Shown piece by piece: positions 27,275 to 36,703 of a stretch of DNA of 64,000 bases. The translations under genes and the position numbers were made by a program. The notes beneath the pieces were generated by a model. That model did not search any database and had not been told where the DNA came from. It saw only the letters and a list, made by a program, of their open reading frames with translations. This DNA comes from Endozoicomonas sp965196975. Lineage in GTDB: Bacteria; Pseudomonadota; Gammaproteobacteria; Pseudomonadales; Endozoicomonadaceae. Location: NCBI RefSeq assembly GCF_965196975.1, contig NZ_OZ239981.1, positions 4,588,001-4,652,000 of the forward strand, given 5' to 3'. Position 1 is the stretch's first letter, and each line of letters opens with the position of its first letter.

Positions 27275-27926
27275 ATGGTTTTTGAATTGATTCAACAATA
27301 TTAGTTAGCTTTAGTGGATCCAGTGGAGGTCTTATAAACCCATGATAATCCCCTTTCGGATTAATCAACGCTAGGTTTGCCCCATGATCCACCAGGTAAA
27401 ACTCATCCTCAGGATCAACCACCGGTGTAAATGGCACATTCATTTGAACCGAAAGATTATAAATATTGGTGATTTCTCCCGTTACCCCAACAAAGTCCTT
27501 ATTGAAGTAGGGCACATAGCCTTTCAGTTTTTCAGGCGTATCCCTTCGTGGATCCACCGTCACCATAAGGTACTGCATCTCTTTCGCCAGTTCCGGAGAC
27601 TTTTCCTTAAGCAGTGCATCCAGTTTATTTAACTGGCTCAGTGTTGCCGGGCAGATATCAGGACAGAAGGTAAAACCGAAATAGACCAGGCTCCAGCGTC
27701 CTTTAAGATTTTCTGCAGAAAATGGCTGGCCATTATGGTCAACCAGCCCTTCCATAGTGAAAGACCTGGGTGTTTCAAACACCACCGCCCCCATCTGCTG
27801 CAGCTGCTCTTTGGACAAAGCCGGCTTGTTCATGAACTTATTCGCCGTCAGCCCAAGCACCACGGCAACGGCTGCCAGTAAAATAGTGACCGTCTTCCTC
27901 ACTCCCTTACTCCTTTCTTTGTCCAC
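27273..27926 (-). CDS. SCO1/SenC family copper chaperone for cytochrome oxidase
   Basis: Membrane-anchored thioredoxin-fold protein that delivers copper to the CuA site of COX2. It has 217 residues with one N-terminal transmembrane anchor (about 12-30). The copper-binding CPDIC motif lies in FGFTFCPDICPATL near 95-99, and the third ligand histidine in DHGANLALI near 183. It starts at a GTG with GGAG five bases upstream. It is the last gene of the cta/cox cluster, matching Pseudomonas order. Confidence 0.93.
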   Translation of the reverse strand: MDKERSKGVRKTVTILLAAVAVVLGLTANKFMNKPALSKEQLQQMGAVVFETPRSFTMEGLVDHNGQPFSAENLKGRWSLVYFGFTFCPDICPATLSQLNKLDALLKEKSPELAKEMQYLMVTVDPRRDTPEKLKGYVPYFNKDFVGVTGEITNIYNLSVQMNVPFTPVVDPEDEFYLVDHGANLALINPKGDYHGFIRPPLDPLKLTNIVESIQKP

Positions 27927-27935
27927 AGGTACTCC

Positions 27936-28838
27936 TTACACCCAGAGATAAAATGAATAGTGGTCCACCAGCAACACCACAAACAGCAGCATTAAATAGG
28001 TAATCGAAAACTTGAAGGTCTTGATGGCGGCATGAGGTCTGCTGTCACGAAGCAGAACAACCGACCAGTACAGAAAACGAGCACCAAGAAGGGTTGCCCC
28101 TATCAGATAGATCACCCCACTCATCCCCGTCAGGAATGGCAGTATGGTGACCACAAACATGATGATGGTATAGAGCAGAATATGAAGCTTGGTGTAAGCC
28201 TCGCCATGAGTGACGGGCAGCATAGGAACATCCGCTTTGGCATACTCCTCTTTACGGTGGATCGCCAGTGCCCAGAAGTGAGGTGGTGTCCAGGCAAAAA
28301 TAATCAGTACCAGTAGAAGACCATGGCCTTCGAACTGTCCGGTAACAGCAGTCCAGCCGAGCAGGGGAGGAGCCGCACCGGCCAGACCACCAATAACAAT
28401 ATTCTGAGGGGTTGCTCGTTTAAGAATCAGCGTATACACCACCGCATAGCCCATCAAGGAGGCAAACGTTAACCAGGCCGTCAAAGGGTTAACCAGTACA
28501 AACAGCATGGCCATGCCCAGCGAACCGATAATAAAGGCAAACATGACTGCCTGAAGTGGTTCAACCCTACCAGTGGCCACCGGCCGCTTATGAGTTCTCG
28601 CCATCACGGTATCAATCTGGCGATCAACAACGTGATTAATCACTGCGGCGGCACCGGCACAAAGAGCAATCCCCAGATTACCGAAGAACAGAATATCCAG
28701 AGGCACCCAACCAGGCGTCGCCAGGTACATACCGATAACCGACGTTAAAATCATCAGCGCGACAACCTTAGGCTTGGTCAGCTCAAGATAATCCCGCCAG
28801 TGGGCACTCCCTGCCTGTAATACATTACTTTGACTCAT
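27936..28838 (-). CDS. ctaB: Protoheme IX farnesyltransferase (heme O synthase)
   Basis: UbiA-family membrane prenyltransferase converting heme B to heme O, 300 residues with about nine transmembrane segments. The first polyprenyl-diphosphate motif appears as NHVVDRQIDTVMART near 68-82 (NxxxDxxxD). The second conserved loop is HKRPVATGR, and WTPPHFWALAIHRKEEYAKA sits near 185-205. Its start overlaps the ctaA stop by four bases (ATGA), so the two heme genes are translationally coupled. Also called cyoE in other nomenclature. Confidence 0.96.
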   Translation of the reverse strand: MSQSNVLQAGSAHWRDYLELTKPKVVALMILTSVIGMYLATPGWVPLDILFFGNLGIALCAGAAAVINHVVDRQIDTVMARTHKRPVATGRVEPLQAVMFAFIIGSLGMAMLFVLVNPLTAWLTFASLMGYAVVYTLILKRATPQNIVIGGLAGAAPPLLGWTAVTGQFEGHGLLLVLIIFAWTPPHFWALAIHRKEEYAKADVPMLPVTHGEAYTKLHILLYTIIMFVVTILPFLTGMSGVIYLIGATLLGARFLYWSVVLLRDSRPHAAIKTFKFSITYLMLLFVVLLVDHYSFYLWV

Positions 28839-29869
28839 GCTCCAGCCCTCCTGCTGCCGCCGAATAAGAAGTAGTTATAGGCCACCAGTGATAACAATAA
28901 CAACGCACCACCCAAGTTATGCGCTACGGCAATACTCAATGGCAGACTCCAGATTATATTGCTGAGGCCAAGCCCGACTTGAACCGTCAACATAACCATA
29001 ATCAGCAGCATCAGTTTTCGAACCGTTGACCCAACAGGCCCACCAACCCTGAACGACACCTTGAGCGCAATAAGCATTTGCAACGTCAGTAATATTACGG
29101 TCAGTAATGCTCCCACTCTATGCGCAAAGTGTATGGCTGTTCTGGCTTCAGCGTGCAGCTGCCCACCCAGATAATTTGGACCTATATCCTGCCCCACATC
29201 AAACCCTTCCTCAAAATTCATGGGTGGCAACCATTGCCCCTGACACATGGGCAGATCAGGACAGGCAAGCGCTGCATAGTTGGAGCTCGTCCACCCACCG
29301 AGGCTGACCTGACCAACCACCACCAGCAGGCTTATTACCGCAAGCCATTTCAGGAAAAAGAACGGTTTATCCGGCACCTTTTCTCGATGCGCCCCAGACA
29401 ACCTTAACGTTAAGAGAAACAATAGACTGAAGGTAGCAAAGCCACCCAGCAAATGAGCGGTAACGACCTGAGGCCACAGCTTAAGCGTTACTGTCCACAT
29501 GCCAAACGCGGCCTGCAGCGTAATCAATGCAAAGATCAAAATGGGTAGCTTGAAAGGTTGACCCGGCTCACGTCGGTTTTTGAATGCCTGAATGACAATC
29601 ATCAACACCAGAAGCATCAGAGCGCCGGCCACATAACGGTGGATCATCTCCGCCCAACCCTTATCCACTTCAACCGGCGCGTCTGGAAAGAGCGACTCGG
29701 CGTGTGCAATCTCCTGCTGAGTATCCGGCACGGTCAGAAACCCATAACAACCCGGCCAGTCAGGACACCCCAGCCCGGCGTGCACCAGCCTTGTATAGGC
29801 ACCCAGACCAACCACGATGCTTGCCAGCAGCGTAGCGATCAGAGCCAGATAAAATCCTTTTTTCTTCAT
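28835..29869 (-). CDS. ctaA: Heme A synthase
   Basis: COX15/CtaA-family membrane enzyme that oxidises the heme O methyl group to yield heme A. With the chosen start it has 344 residues and eight membrane segments. Conserved histidines are visible in EMIHRYVAGAL, VTAHLLGGFATF, HFAHRVGALL and AVAHNLGGALLL, the four ligands expected for the two heme sites. GCPDWPGCYGF after the first helix is the typical cysteine-bearing loop. The ATG at 29869 has GGAG six bases upstream; the frame extends further upstream to TTG/ATG codons without such a site. Confidence 0.94.
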   Translation of the reverse strand: MKKKGFYLALIATLLASIVVGLGAYTRLVHAGLGCPDWPGCYGFLTVPDTQQEIAHAESLFPDAPVEVDKGWAEMIHRYVAGALMLLVLMIVIQAFKNRREPGQPFKLPILIFALITLQAAFGMWTVTLKLWPQVVTAHLLGGFATFSLLFLLTLRLSGAHREKVPDKPFFFLKWLAVISLLVVVGQVSLGGWTSSNYAALACPDLPMCQGQWLPPMNFEEGFDVGQDIGPNYLGGQLHAEARTAIHFAHRVGALLTVILLTLQMLIALKVSFRVGGPVGSTVRKLMLLIMVMLTVQVGLGLSNIIWSLPLSIAVAHNLGGALLLLSLVAYNYFLFGGSRRAGA

Positions 29870-29969
29870 AACTGCTCCAGTGAGTTGACTACCCATTACC
29901 AACCCTGTTTTTAACCAAAAAATACCACATTAAACAAAAACCAATGATTCAATAATCATTTAGTACCCA

Positions 29970-30557
29970 TTAACCAATATTGGATGCTTTCAGTAGTTTT
30001 TTCAGATCTTTCAGCAAATCTCCACCCGATTGATCAACCTGATATCCCATAATCAAATTCCCCAGAGGATCAATGATAAAGATCCGATTTTCTGGCCAAT
30101 GCTTCAGACCGAGCGCTGTTTGCACATGGTTTTTATCTGCGTTCAGCCAGTAAATTCCCGGATGTTCGGTTTCAAGTTCAGAGGAGGGCACCGGTTTTTC
30201 TGGGGCAATGTAAAATCGGGTCACCCGGTCAGACTCTTTTCCGAGCGCAATATGCACCTGACGGGTTTTATAGAGGCTTTCTATGCATTCCGACTCTTCA
30301 CAACGGGTACTGCCAAACACGACAACCCGCCAGAGCCCTTCTGTCTCTGCTGCATCTACGCTCTTTTCTCCACTCTGAAGGTGCAGAGCGGAAAACTGGG
30401 CCGGAGGTAATAAAAGCTCACCTTTATTTGTCCGACCTTCCGGAATCCACGCCCCGGTAAAGTACATAATCCAGGCCAGCCCCATGGCTATGGATGGGAT
30501 CAGAATGACAAGGGCTAGCTGAAACCGGTTCTTATTAATGCTGGTTGTCGTTGTCAT
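29970..30557 (-). CDS. Cytochrome oxidase-cluster hypothetical membrane-anchored protein
   Basis: Protein of about 195 residues with one N-terminal membrane segment (about 12-33) and a periplasmic region. The region after it looks like a degenerate thioredoxin/SCO-type fold: VVVFGSTRCEESECIESLY has two cysteines in a C(x)4C spacing where SCO has CxxxC, and RIFIIDPLGNLIMGYQ resembles the last strands of that fold. A gene at this position between surf1 and ctaA is conserved in Pseudomonas. A role in oxidase assembly is inferred from context. The start at 30557 has GAGGTG upstream and leaves seven bases after the surf1 stop. Confidence 0.78.
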   Translation of the reverse strand: MTTTTSINKNRFQLALVILIPSIAMGLAWIMYFTGAWIPEGRTNKGELLLPPAQFSALHLQSGEKSVDAAETEGLWRVVVFGSTRCEESECIESLYKTRQVHIALGKESDRVTRFYIAPEKPVPSSELETEHPGIYWLNADKNHVQTALGLKHWPENRIFIIDPLGNLIMGYQVDQSGGDLLKDLKKLLKASNIG

Positions 30558-30564
30558 GATCACC

Positions 30565-31281
30565 TCATACGTCATGCTTGTTCTTGTTGTTCTCACCTGC
30601 ACGAATCATCTGGAACCCATACAGCAAGAGCAATACCAGAGCCATGGCAAACCATTGAAAGGCATAACCCAGATGCTTTTCTGATTTCAGATTAATCACC
30701 ATGGGACGAATCTGTTCAGCTCCTGGCTGGCCCGCTCTGAGCACCATGAAAAAATCCGGGGTAGCACTTTCTATGGCTTCAGATACTTTGAACTGGTCAA
30801 ACGCCTGAATGCGTTTAGGCCAGCCTTCTTCCCAGACGTCTTCTGCCAACATGAAGGGTTTCCCCAGGGGCTTATACGCAGAGCCAGTCAGTACCAGATG
30901 CCCTGTGTCAGTCATTACCTCAGGCAGCAGTTCTCGATCACCACCGACAATCCAGCCTCGGTCAATCAGTAACCACTCTCCGTCATCCGTCAGAAACGGC
31001 ATGAACAGCTCATACCCGGCCTCACCCTGGAAAACCTGATTATCCAGCAGAAAGTATCGATCCAGATCAAACCGGCCACTGACAGTAAAGGGCAGGTACA
31101 AAGGGTCATCGTGATGCTGTACTTGAGAAAGTGAATACGGCTCAAGAGCATGTCTGGACTCATAAGCCTGCTCCAGCATCAACTTCTGCTCGTAACGTGA
31201 TAGCTGCCAGAAACCCAAAGTCACCAGCACTGGCAGGATGGCAATCACTAATAGGGTCAACTTCAATCTGAATCCAAACAT
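30565..31281 (-). CDS. SURF1 family cytochrome oxidase assembly protein
   Basis: Membrane protein of 238 residues with the SURF1 layout: a helix at each end (about 5-22 and 205-225) flanking a periplasmic domain. The family motifs are LGFWQLSRYEQK near 23-34, GRFD, GYELFMPFLTDDGEWLLIDRGWI near 85-108 and HLGYAFQWFAMAL before the last helix. SURF1 assists heme A insertion into COX1. It is downstream of COX3 in the cluster. The ATG at 31281 is used; a TTG codon lies immediately before it in frame. Confidence 0.93.
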   Translation of the reverse strand: MFGFRLKLTLLVIAILPVLVTLGFWQLSRYEQKLMLEQAYESRHALEPYSLSQVQHHDDPLYLPFTVSGRFDLDRYFLLDNQVFQGEAGYELFMPFLTDDGEWLLIDRGWIVGGDRELLPEVMTDTGHLVLTGSAYKPLGKPFMLAEDVWEEGWPKRIQAFDQFKVSEAIESATPDFFMVLRAGQPGAEQIRPMVINLKSEKHLGYAFQWFAMALVLLLLYGFQMIRAGENNKNKHDV

Positions 31282-31372
31282 CAAGTGAACAGTCTTTCTA
31301 TGCTATTGTGTGGAAAAAATCTGAGTTCATCTCAGGAACTTGTCTTGTGGATAACTTTCTTGAGCCAGAAAT

Positions 31373-31588
31373 ATGTGGATAAAAGTCGTCGTTATTGTTC
31401 TTTTCTTTGCCGTGGTTATCAGTCTGGGTACCGGCTTTTATTTTTTGCTGACAGAGAAAAAGAGTTCGCCAAAACTGCTGAATTCTCTGAAAGTTCGTAT
31501 CGGTCTGACCGTTTTGATTATGGTTATTATTGTTGTGGCCTGGCTTCATGGAGATATCCACAGCCAGGCGCCCTGGTTATATCGCTAA
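31373..31588 (+). CDS. DUF2909 family twin-transmembrane protein
   Basis: Small membrane protein of 71 residues with two hydrophobic helices (about 4-26 and 42-60) joined by a basic loop (EKKSSPKLLNSLKVR). Such twin-TM proteins are found beside COX3 and SURF1 in Pseudomonas and relatives, so an accessory role in the oxidase is likely but not shown. It is transcribed against the rest of the cluster and overlaps the 3' end of the COX3 gene by four bases. Confidence 0.82.
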   Translation: MWIKVVVIVLFFAVVISLGTGFYFLLTEKKSSPKLLNSLKVRIGLTVLIMVIIVVAWLHGDIHSQAPWLYR

Positions 31589-32475
31589 ACCAGATAAACA
31601 AATATGAATAGTCCAACCCACACCACATCCACGAAGTGCCAGTACCAGCTGGCGGCTTCAAAGGCAAAGTGGTTATCCGCTTCAAAATGCCCCTGGTAGA
31701 CTCGCACGAGCATTACCGCCAGCATAATGGCTCCCAGGGTTACATGAGCACCATGAAAACCGGTTAGCAGGAAGAAGGTTGAGCCATAAATACCAGCACT
31801 TAGAGTCAGACCCAGTTCGTTATAGGCTTCAATGTATTCTTCAACCTGGAAAAATAAGAATGCGGTGCCAAGTACCAGCGTAATGATCAACCACAGTTTT
31901 ATCTTGTAGCGATCATTCGCCCGCAGTGCATGGTGTGCCAGTGTCAGTGTGATACTGGAGGCAACCAGCAATAGCGTGTTCAACAGTGGCAGGTGAAAAG
32001 GATCAACAACATCGGCAGCCCCAACAAAAAGGTCATTGTCCGGATTCACCATCAATGGCCAGTCCGCAATAAAGTTTGGCCAGAGCATTTCATGGGTCAT
32101 AACCCCTTCACCCTCACCGGCCAGCCAGGGAACGGCCAGTACCCGGACATAGAAGAGGGTTCCAAACAGTGCAGCAAAGAACATCACTTCTGAAAAAATA
32201 AACCAGAACATCCCCCAGCGGAATGTTCGATCCATTTGAGCACTGTAAAGCCCTGCACGGGACTCCTGAATAACATTGCCGAACCAGCCAAACAGCATCC
32301 AGGCCATAATCAGACCGCCGGCGTAAAACACATAGTGAGCACTGGAATCCTTAACACCGGCAGTCATGTCATTCATCATCATGCCAGCACCCAGAAGGGT
32401 CAGAAATAGCCCAATAGATGCAATGATTGGCCACTTACTCTGGGCCGGAACGTAGTAGGTACCTTCGGTAGCCAT
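31585..32475 (-). CDS. ctaE: Cytochrome c oxidase subunit III
   Basis: Seven-helix subunit of the aa3-type terminal oxidase, 296 residues. Family segments include RWGMFWFIFSEVMFFAAL near 75-92 with the conserved glutamate, EYIEAYNELGLTLSAGIYGS and FFLLTGFHGAHVTLGAIML near 235-253, and a final YWHFVDVVWVGLFIFVYLV. The frame is open 19 codons further upstream, but the ATG at 32475 gives the usual length and has a purine-rich stretch before it. Confidence 0.96.
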   Translation of the reverse strand: MATEGTYYVPAQSKWPIIASIGLFLTLLGAGMMMNDMTAGVKDSSAHYVFYAGGLIMAWMLFGWFGNVIQESRAGLYSAQMDRTFRWGMFWFIFSEVMFFAALFGTLFYVRVLAVPWLAGEGEGVMTHEMLWPNFIADWPLMVNPDNDLFVGAADVVDPFHLPLLNTLLLVASSITLTLAHHALRANDRYKIKLWLIITLVLGTAFLFFQVEEYIEAYNELGLTLSAGIYGSTFFLLTGFHGAHVTLGAIMLAVMLVRVYQGHFEADNHFAFEAASWYWHFVDVVWVGLFIFVYLV

Positions 32476-32557
32476 AATACTTTCTTTCACCTCTCCTGAT
32501 CTGACAGGGAGTACGCCTTTTCTCCCGAACAATCTTCAAAAAAACCGCTCAACTGAT

Positions 32558-33124
32558 TCAGTTCATATGCGTTACATCAAACAGCGTATAAGACAACGTT
32601 AGCTTTTTTATGTGTTTTGGCAGTTCCTGATCGACGATAATCCGCAGTGGCATGACCTTTTCTTCCCCGGGCTCCAGCGTCTGAGTGGTAAAACAAAAAC
32701 ACTCGACCTTATGAAGAAAGTTGGTCGCTTCAAACGGCGTTACACTGGGAATTGCCTGGCCCACCATCCTTTTGTCCGTGGGGTTTTTAGCAACAAAGTT
32801 CAGTAACCCCGGCTCACCAGGGTGAACCGTTACCTGGGGAGTGCTGGGAGAGAAGTCCCAGCTCATACCAGCGTTTTTGGTGGCTACAAACTGCACCTTG
32901 ATATCACGACTGGTATCCACTTTGGCTTCTGCAGCCTTGTACATATACGGGTCAGGGTCCGTCTTGCCATTCAGACCCGTCACCTGACAGAACACGTTGT
33001 ACAGTGGCACCATGGCAAAACCAAAAGCGAACATGCCACAGGCTACGAGTATGGAGCGAATGACAGTACGATGAGTTGAACGCTCAATAGCCTCCGGTTT
33101 CTCTTCTCTACCCTGTTCGCTCAT
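32558..33124 (-). CDS. ctaG: Cytochrome c oxidase assembly protein CtaG/Cox11
   Basis: Copper chaperone for the CuB centre in COX1. The 188-residue protein has one N-terminal membrane anchor (about 22-42) with PLYNVFCQVTGLNGKT after it. The immunoglobulin-like periplasmic domain carries the copper-binding CFCF motif near 142-145 and the conserved C-terminal strands. It lies between ctaD and COX3, its usual place in proteobacterial clusters, 15 bases after the ctaD stop. Confidence 0.97.
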   Translation of the reverse strand: MSEQGREEKPEAIERSTHRTVIRSILVACGMFAFGFAMVPLYNVFCQVTGLNGKTDPDPYMYKAAEAKVDTSRDIKVQFVATKNAGMSWDFSPSTPQVTVHPGEPGLLNFVAKNPTDKRMVGQAIPSVTPFEATNFLHKVECFCFTTQTLEPGEEKVMPLRIIVDQELPKHIKKLTLSYTLFDVTHMN

Positions 33125-33139
33125 ACTGACTCCTGTCGT

Positions 33140-34735
33140 TTACTTCACATCCGGTGGTGTCGTAAAGGTGTGATAGGGTGCAGGTGATGGCACACTCCAC
33201 TCCAGCCCTTCAGCACCTTCCCAGGGCTTGGCCTCAGCTTTTTCTCCCCCCCTGATGCATTTGATCACGATAAAGAGGAACAGCAATTGCGTGGTACCAA
33301 ACAAGAAGCCACCAATACTGGAAATTTCATTGAAGTTGGCAAACTGCAGTGCGTAGTCAGGAATCCTTCTTGGCATCCCTGCCAGCCCGACAAAGTGCAT
33401 TGGGAAGAACGTCAGGTTCATCCCGATAAAGGACATCCAGAAATGCACTTTAGCCAGCGTCTCGTCATACATATGACCAGTCCACTTGGGCAGCCAGTAG
33501 TAGCAGGCAGCAAAGATGGCAAAGATCGCCCCTGGCACCAGCACATAGTGGAAATGAGCCACCACGAAATAGGTGTCGTGATACTGGAAATCAGCAGGTG
33601 CAATAGAGAGCATCAACCCTGAGAAACCCCCAATGGTAAAGAGCACCACAAATGCCGTGGAGAACAGCATTGGGGTTTCAAAGGTCATGGAACCGCGGAA
33701 CATCGTGGTTACCCAGTTGAAGACCTTCACTCCGGTCGGTACGGCAATCAGCATGGTGGCGTACATAAAGAACAGCTCACCAATCAGTGGAATGCCAACG
33801 GTGAACATATGGTGAGCCCAGACAATAAACGACAGAAAAGCGATACTGGCGGTGGCGTAAACCATCGAGGTATAGCCAAACAGGTGCTTGCGGGCAAATG
33901 CTGGAATAATGGCTGAGACAATCCCGAAAGAGGGGAGAATCATGATGTAAACTTCCGGGTGCCCAAAGAACCAGAAAATATGCTGGAACAGAACGGGATC
34001 ACCACCACCACCAGCATTGAAGAAGCTGGTGCCGAAGTGAATGTCCATCAACATCATGGTTACTGCACCCGCCAGCACCGGCATTACAGCAATCAACAGG
34101 TAGGCTGTGATCAACCAGGTCCAGACAAAGAGCGGCATCTTCATCATGGTCATCCCGGGAGCACGCAGATTCAGGATGGTTGCGATGATATTAATCGCCC
34201 CCATGATGGAAGACACACCAAGCATATGGATCGCAAAGATGAAAAAGGTCGTTGAAGGTGGTGCATAGTCTGTGGACAGTGGCGCGTAGAAAGTCCACCC
34301 AAAATTTGGCCCCCCACCTTCCATAAACAACGTACTCACCAACATCACCGCTGCAAAGGGCAAAATCCAGAAGCTCCAGTTGTTCATCCGAGGCATGGCC
34401 ATATCCGGCGCCCCAATCATCATAGGGATCATCCAGTTAGCCAGCCCGACAAAAGCCGGCATAACAGCACCAAATACCATGATCAAGCCGTGCATCGTGG
34501 TCATCTGGTTGAAAAATCCCGGTTCAACAATCTGCAGCCCGGGCTGAAAGAGCTCAGCTCGGATAATCATTGCCATGGCCCCACCGGTCAGAAACATAAT
34601 GAAACTGAACCACAGGTACATGGTGCCAATGTCTTTATGGTTGGTGGTGAGAACCCAGCGCATCAACCCTTTGGCAGGCCCATGATGATGCTCGTCATGC
34701 TCATGTGAAGAAGCAGTATCAGTTACCGAAGTCAT
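33140..34735 (-). CDS. ctaD: Cytochrome c oxidase subunit I
   Basis: Catalytic heme-copper subunit of the aa3-type oxidase, 531 residues and twelve membrane helices. Metal ligands are visible: the low-spin heme histidine in TTMHGLIMVFG, the CuB histidine and cross-linked tyrosine in FGHPEVYIMILP, the paired histidines in VWAHHMFTVG, and the heme a3/a histidines in FVVAHFHYVLVPG. The acidic residues of the D and K channels lie in conserved surroundings. A His-rich cytoplasmic N-terminus (EHDEHHHG) may help bind copper. It follows ctaC by eleven bases. Confidence 0.98.
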   Translation of the reverse strand: MTSVTDTASSHEHDEHHHGPAKGLMRWVLTTNHKDIGTMYLWFSFIMFLTGGAMAMIIRAELFQPGLQIVEPGFFNQMTTMHGLIMVFGAVMPAFVGLANWMIPMMIGAPDMAMPRMNNWSFWILPFAAVMLVSTLFMEGGGPNFGWTFYAPLSTDYAPPSTTFFIFAIHMLGVSSIMGAINIIATILNLRAPGMTMMKMPLFVWTWLITAYLLIAVMPVLAGAVTMMLMDIHFGTSFFNAGGGGDPVLFQHIFWFFGHPEVYIMILPSFGIVSAIIPAFARKHLFGYTSMVYATASIAFLSFIVWAHHMFTVGIPLIGELFFMYATMLIAVPTGVKVFNWVTTMFRGSMTFETPMLFSTAFVVLFTIGGFSGLMLSIAPADFQYHDTYFVVAHFHYVLVPGAIFAIFAACYYWLPKWTGHMYDETLAKVHFWMSFIGMNLTFFPMHFVGLAGMPRRIPDYALQFANFNEISSIGGFLFGTTQLLFLFIVIKCIRGGEKAEAKPWEGAEGLEWSVPSPAPYHTFTTPPDVK

Positions 34736-34746
34736 ATCTACTCTCC

Positions 34747-35934
34747 TTACAGGCTCGCCTGTTTGTTATCGGGCATGGCCTGCTTGGCCGGATCTTCTAC
34801 ATACTTGCCAGTTTTCTTGTACTCCACGATCTCTTTAGGTGTCACTATTTCGCCGGTGTTATTGCCCCAGGCATTTCGTTCATAAGTGATCACTGCCGCG
34901 AGGTCCACCTCATTTAACTGGCCGGCAAAGGCCTGCATGGCAGAACCTTTCTTACCATTCATAACGATATCGACATGCGCTCCGATCTGATCGGCTTCCG
35001 TGGCCATTGGGCTGCCTTTTAGTGCAGGGAATATCGGTGGCATACCAGCACCATTGGGCTGATGACATACCGCACAGGCTTTGTTGTAGGCCTGCTCACC
35101 TCTGGCCATCAACTCCTCCATGGTCCAGGTTTTGTCCGTCAGCTCACGCTCTTTTTCGGCTTCATCCTTTTTCGCTTCCAGCCAGGCGTCGTAGTCTTCC
35201 TGTGACTTAGCCTCAACGACAATGGGCATATAGCCATGATCCTTACCACACAGTTCTGCACACTGCCCACGGTAAGTGCCAGGCACTTCAATGTTCGTCC
35301 AGGCTTCGTTAATAAATCCGGGAATGGCATCGCGCTTTACTGCCAGGGCAGGCACCCACCAGGAGTGAATAACATCCGCAGCGGTAACCAGAAAGCGAAC
35401 CTTTTTGCCAACAGGAATCACCAGCGGCTCATCCACTTCCAGAAGATAGTTGGGATTCTTTTCCCGGACGTTAAGGATCTGTTCCCGAGGAGTACTGAGG
35501 TTACTGAAAAAGGAGACATCTTCTCCAACATACTCATACTGCCACTTCCACTGATAGCCGGTGATTTTGATATCAATATCGGCCTCGTCAGTGTTGTAGA
35601 TATCCACCAGCGTTTTTGTCGCTGGGATGGCCATCAACACGAGTATCAGAAAAGGAATGGATGTCCATACAATCTCAACCAGTGTGCTTTCATGAAACTG
35701 GTGAGGTACAGCACCTTTGGATTTACGGTGCTTGAAAATAGAATAAAACATGACCCCAAAGACAATCAGGCCAATCACGACACAGATTATCAGTATGGTC
35801 ATATGAAGTCCGTAGATATTCCGGCTGACAGCCGTCACACCTTCGGTCATGTTGACTTCCCATGCAGCACGGCTACTACCCGTTACAGCCAGTCCCGCAA
35901 GAAGAAGAAAAAGAGATTTCGCCTGCTGCATCAT
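34747..35934 (-). CDS. ctaC: Cytochrome c oxidase subunit II with fused cytochrome c domain
   Basis: CuA-bearing subunit receiving electrons from cytochrome c, about 395 residues. A Sec signal peptide (AKSLFLLLAGLAVTGSSRAA) and two membrane helices precede the periplasmic cupredoxin domain. The CuA ligands are in GQCAELCGKDHGYMPIVV, with an upstream histidine in VIHSWWVPAL. A C-terminal class I cytochrome c domain carries CAVCHQPNGAG (CxxCH), so this is a caa3-like fused subunit, as in Pseudomonas. The frame runs 45 codons further upstream, but the chosen ATG starts the signal peptide and has AAGGG next to it. It is first in the cluster. Confidence 0.96.
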   Translation of the reverse strand: MMQQAKSLFLLLAGLAVTGSSRAAWEVNMTEGVTAVSRNIYGLHMTILIICVVIGLIVFGVMFYSIFKHRKSKGAVPHQFHESTLVEIVWTSIPFLILVLMAIPATKTLVDIYNTDEADIDIKITGYQWKWQYEYVGEDVSFFSNLSTPREQILNVREKNPNYLLEVDEPLVIPVGKKVRFLVTAADVIHSWWVPALAVKRDAIPGFINEAWTNIEVPGTYRGQCAELCGKDHGYMPIVVEAKSQEDYDAWLEAKKDEAEKERELTDKTWTMEELMARGEQAYNKACAVCHQPNGAGMPPIFPALKGSPMATEADQIGAHVDIVMNGKKGSAMQAFAGQLNEVDLAAVITYERNAWGNNTGEIVTPKEIVEYKKTGKYVEDPAKQAMPDNKQASL

Positions 35935-36069
35935 TCCCTTACATCCCCTGACTATCCGCTGATCGCAGCGGAAACTTCTTATTATTATTGTGCAGACTTG
36001 TTGTGCTGCTTTACTTCTCAGAGGTGTGACTGACAACAGAACAGCATTTTGCCCGGTTGTATGTGTCAC

Positions 36070-36448
36070 GATACTGACCTGTCCAATGGTCTTGTATTGT
36101 TACAAACATTCATCACTACCACCCATGATAAAGCCCGTTTGTGTCGTTTACGCAGGTAAACCACACATGGATTTATTGAGAGTAAGCGATATTGCTTTGA
36201 TTTATCTGACCTGAAAAACCCCACTACATCTAATCAAGAGCAGATATGCAATCAGTATTGAGACAAAGTCAAACTGCTTAACATACACATAACTGCAAAT
36301 CCAACACCTCACACCATAGAAATGCTATGGCAAAACATCCCAAGCAGAACACTCTAAGTCTGACAATAATCGTCCATAGAGTATAGTTCTAGAAAACCAT
36401 TAAACAACATGCTGAAAAAAAATGAAATCTCCAATTTTGAAATACTAT
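36070..36448. other. Upstream region of the cox cluster
   Basis: Non-coding region that should contain the ctaC promoter on the minus strand. Besides a small hairpin (CCATAG / CTATGG, 36314-36330) I see no recognisable operator and no gene with a plausible start. Confidence 0.4.
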
Positions 36449-36519
36449 AAATGTCGTTTAATAGATATTTAAGCCATTCATTATTAAGGTCTATAACGAA
36501 CTGTAATTAAACGACATTT
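36449..36519. repeat. 14-bp inverted repeat pair in AT-rich DNA
   Basis: AAATGTCGTTTAAT (36449-36462) and its exact reverse complement (36506-36519) are separated by 43 bases. The spacing is long for a terminator and suits a looped operator, a cruciform or the ends of a very small element. No transposase or target duplication is visible. Confidence 0.55.
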
Positions 36520-36703
36520 TTATTCAGGATCTATAACACAAAACTTTTTGACCAAGACATCCAATTTTTATTAAAAACGATCACCGCTCCAGCAATTAGA
36601 GAAGCTGGCAAGTCTGAACAAGCCCTATTGCTTTATGTGAATAAGGTTCGCCATTACCACTTTTCTTTTGAAAATATCAGCAACCGAGTATTGCCTTCCA
36701 ACC

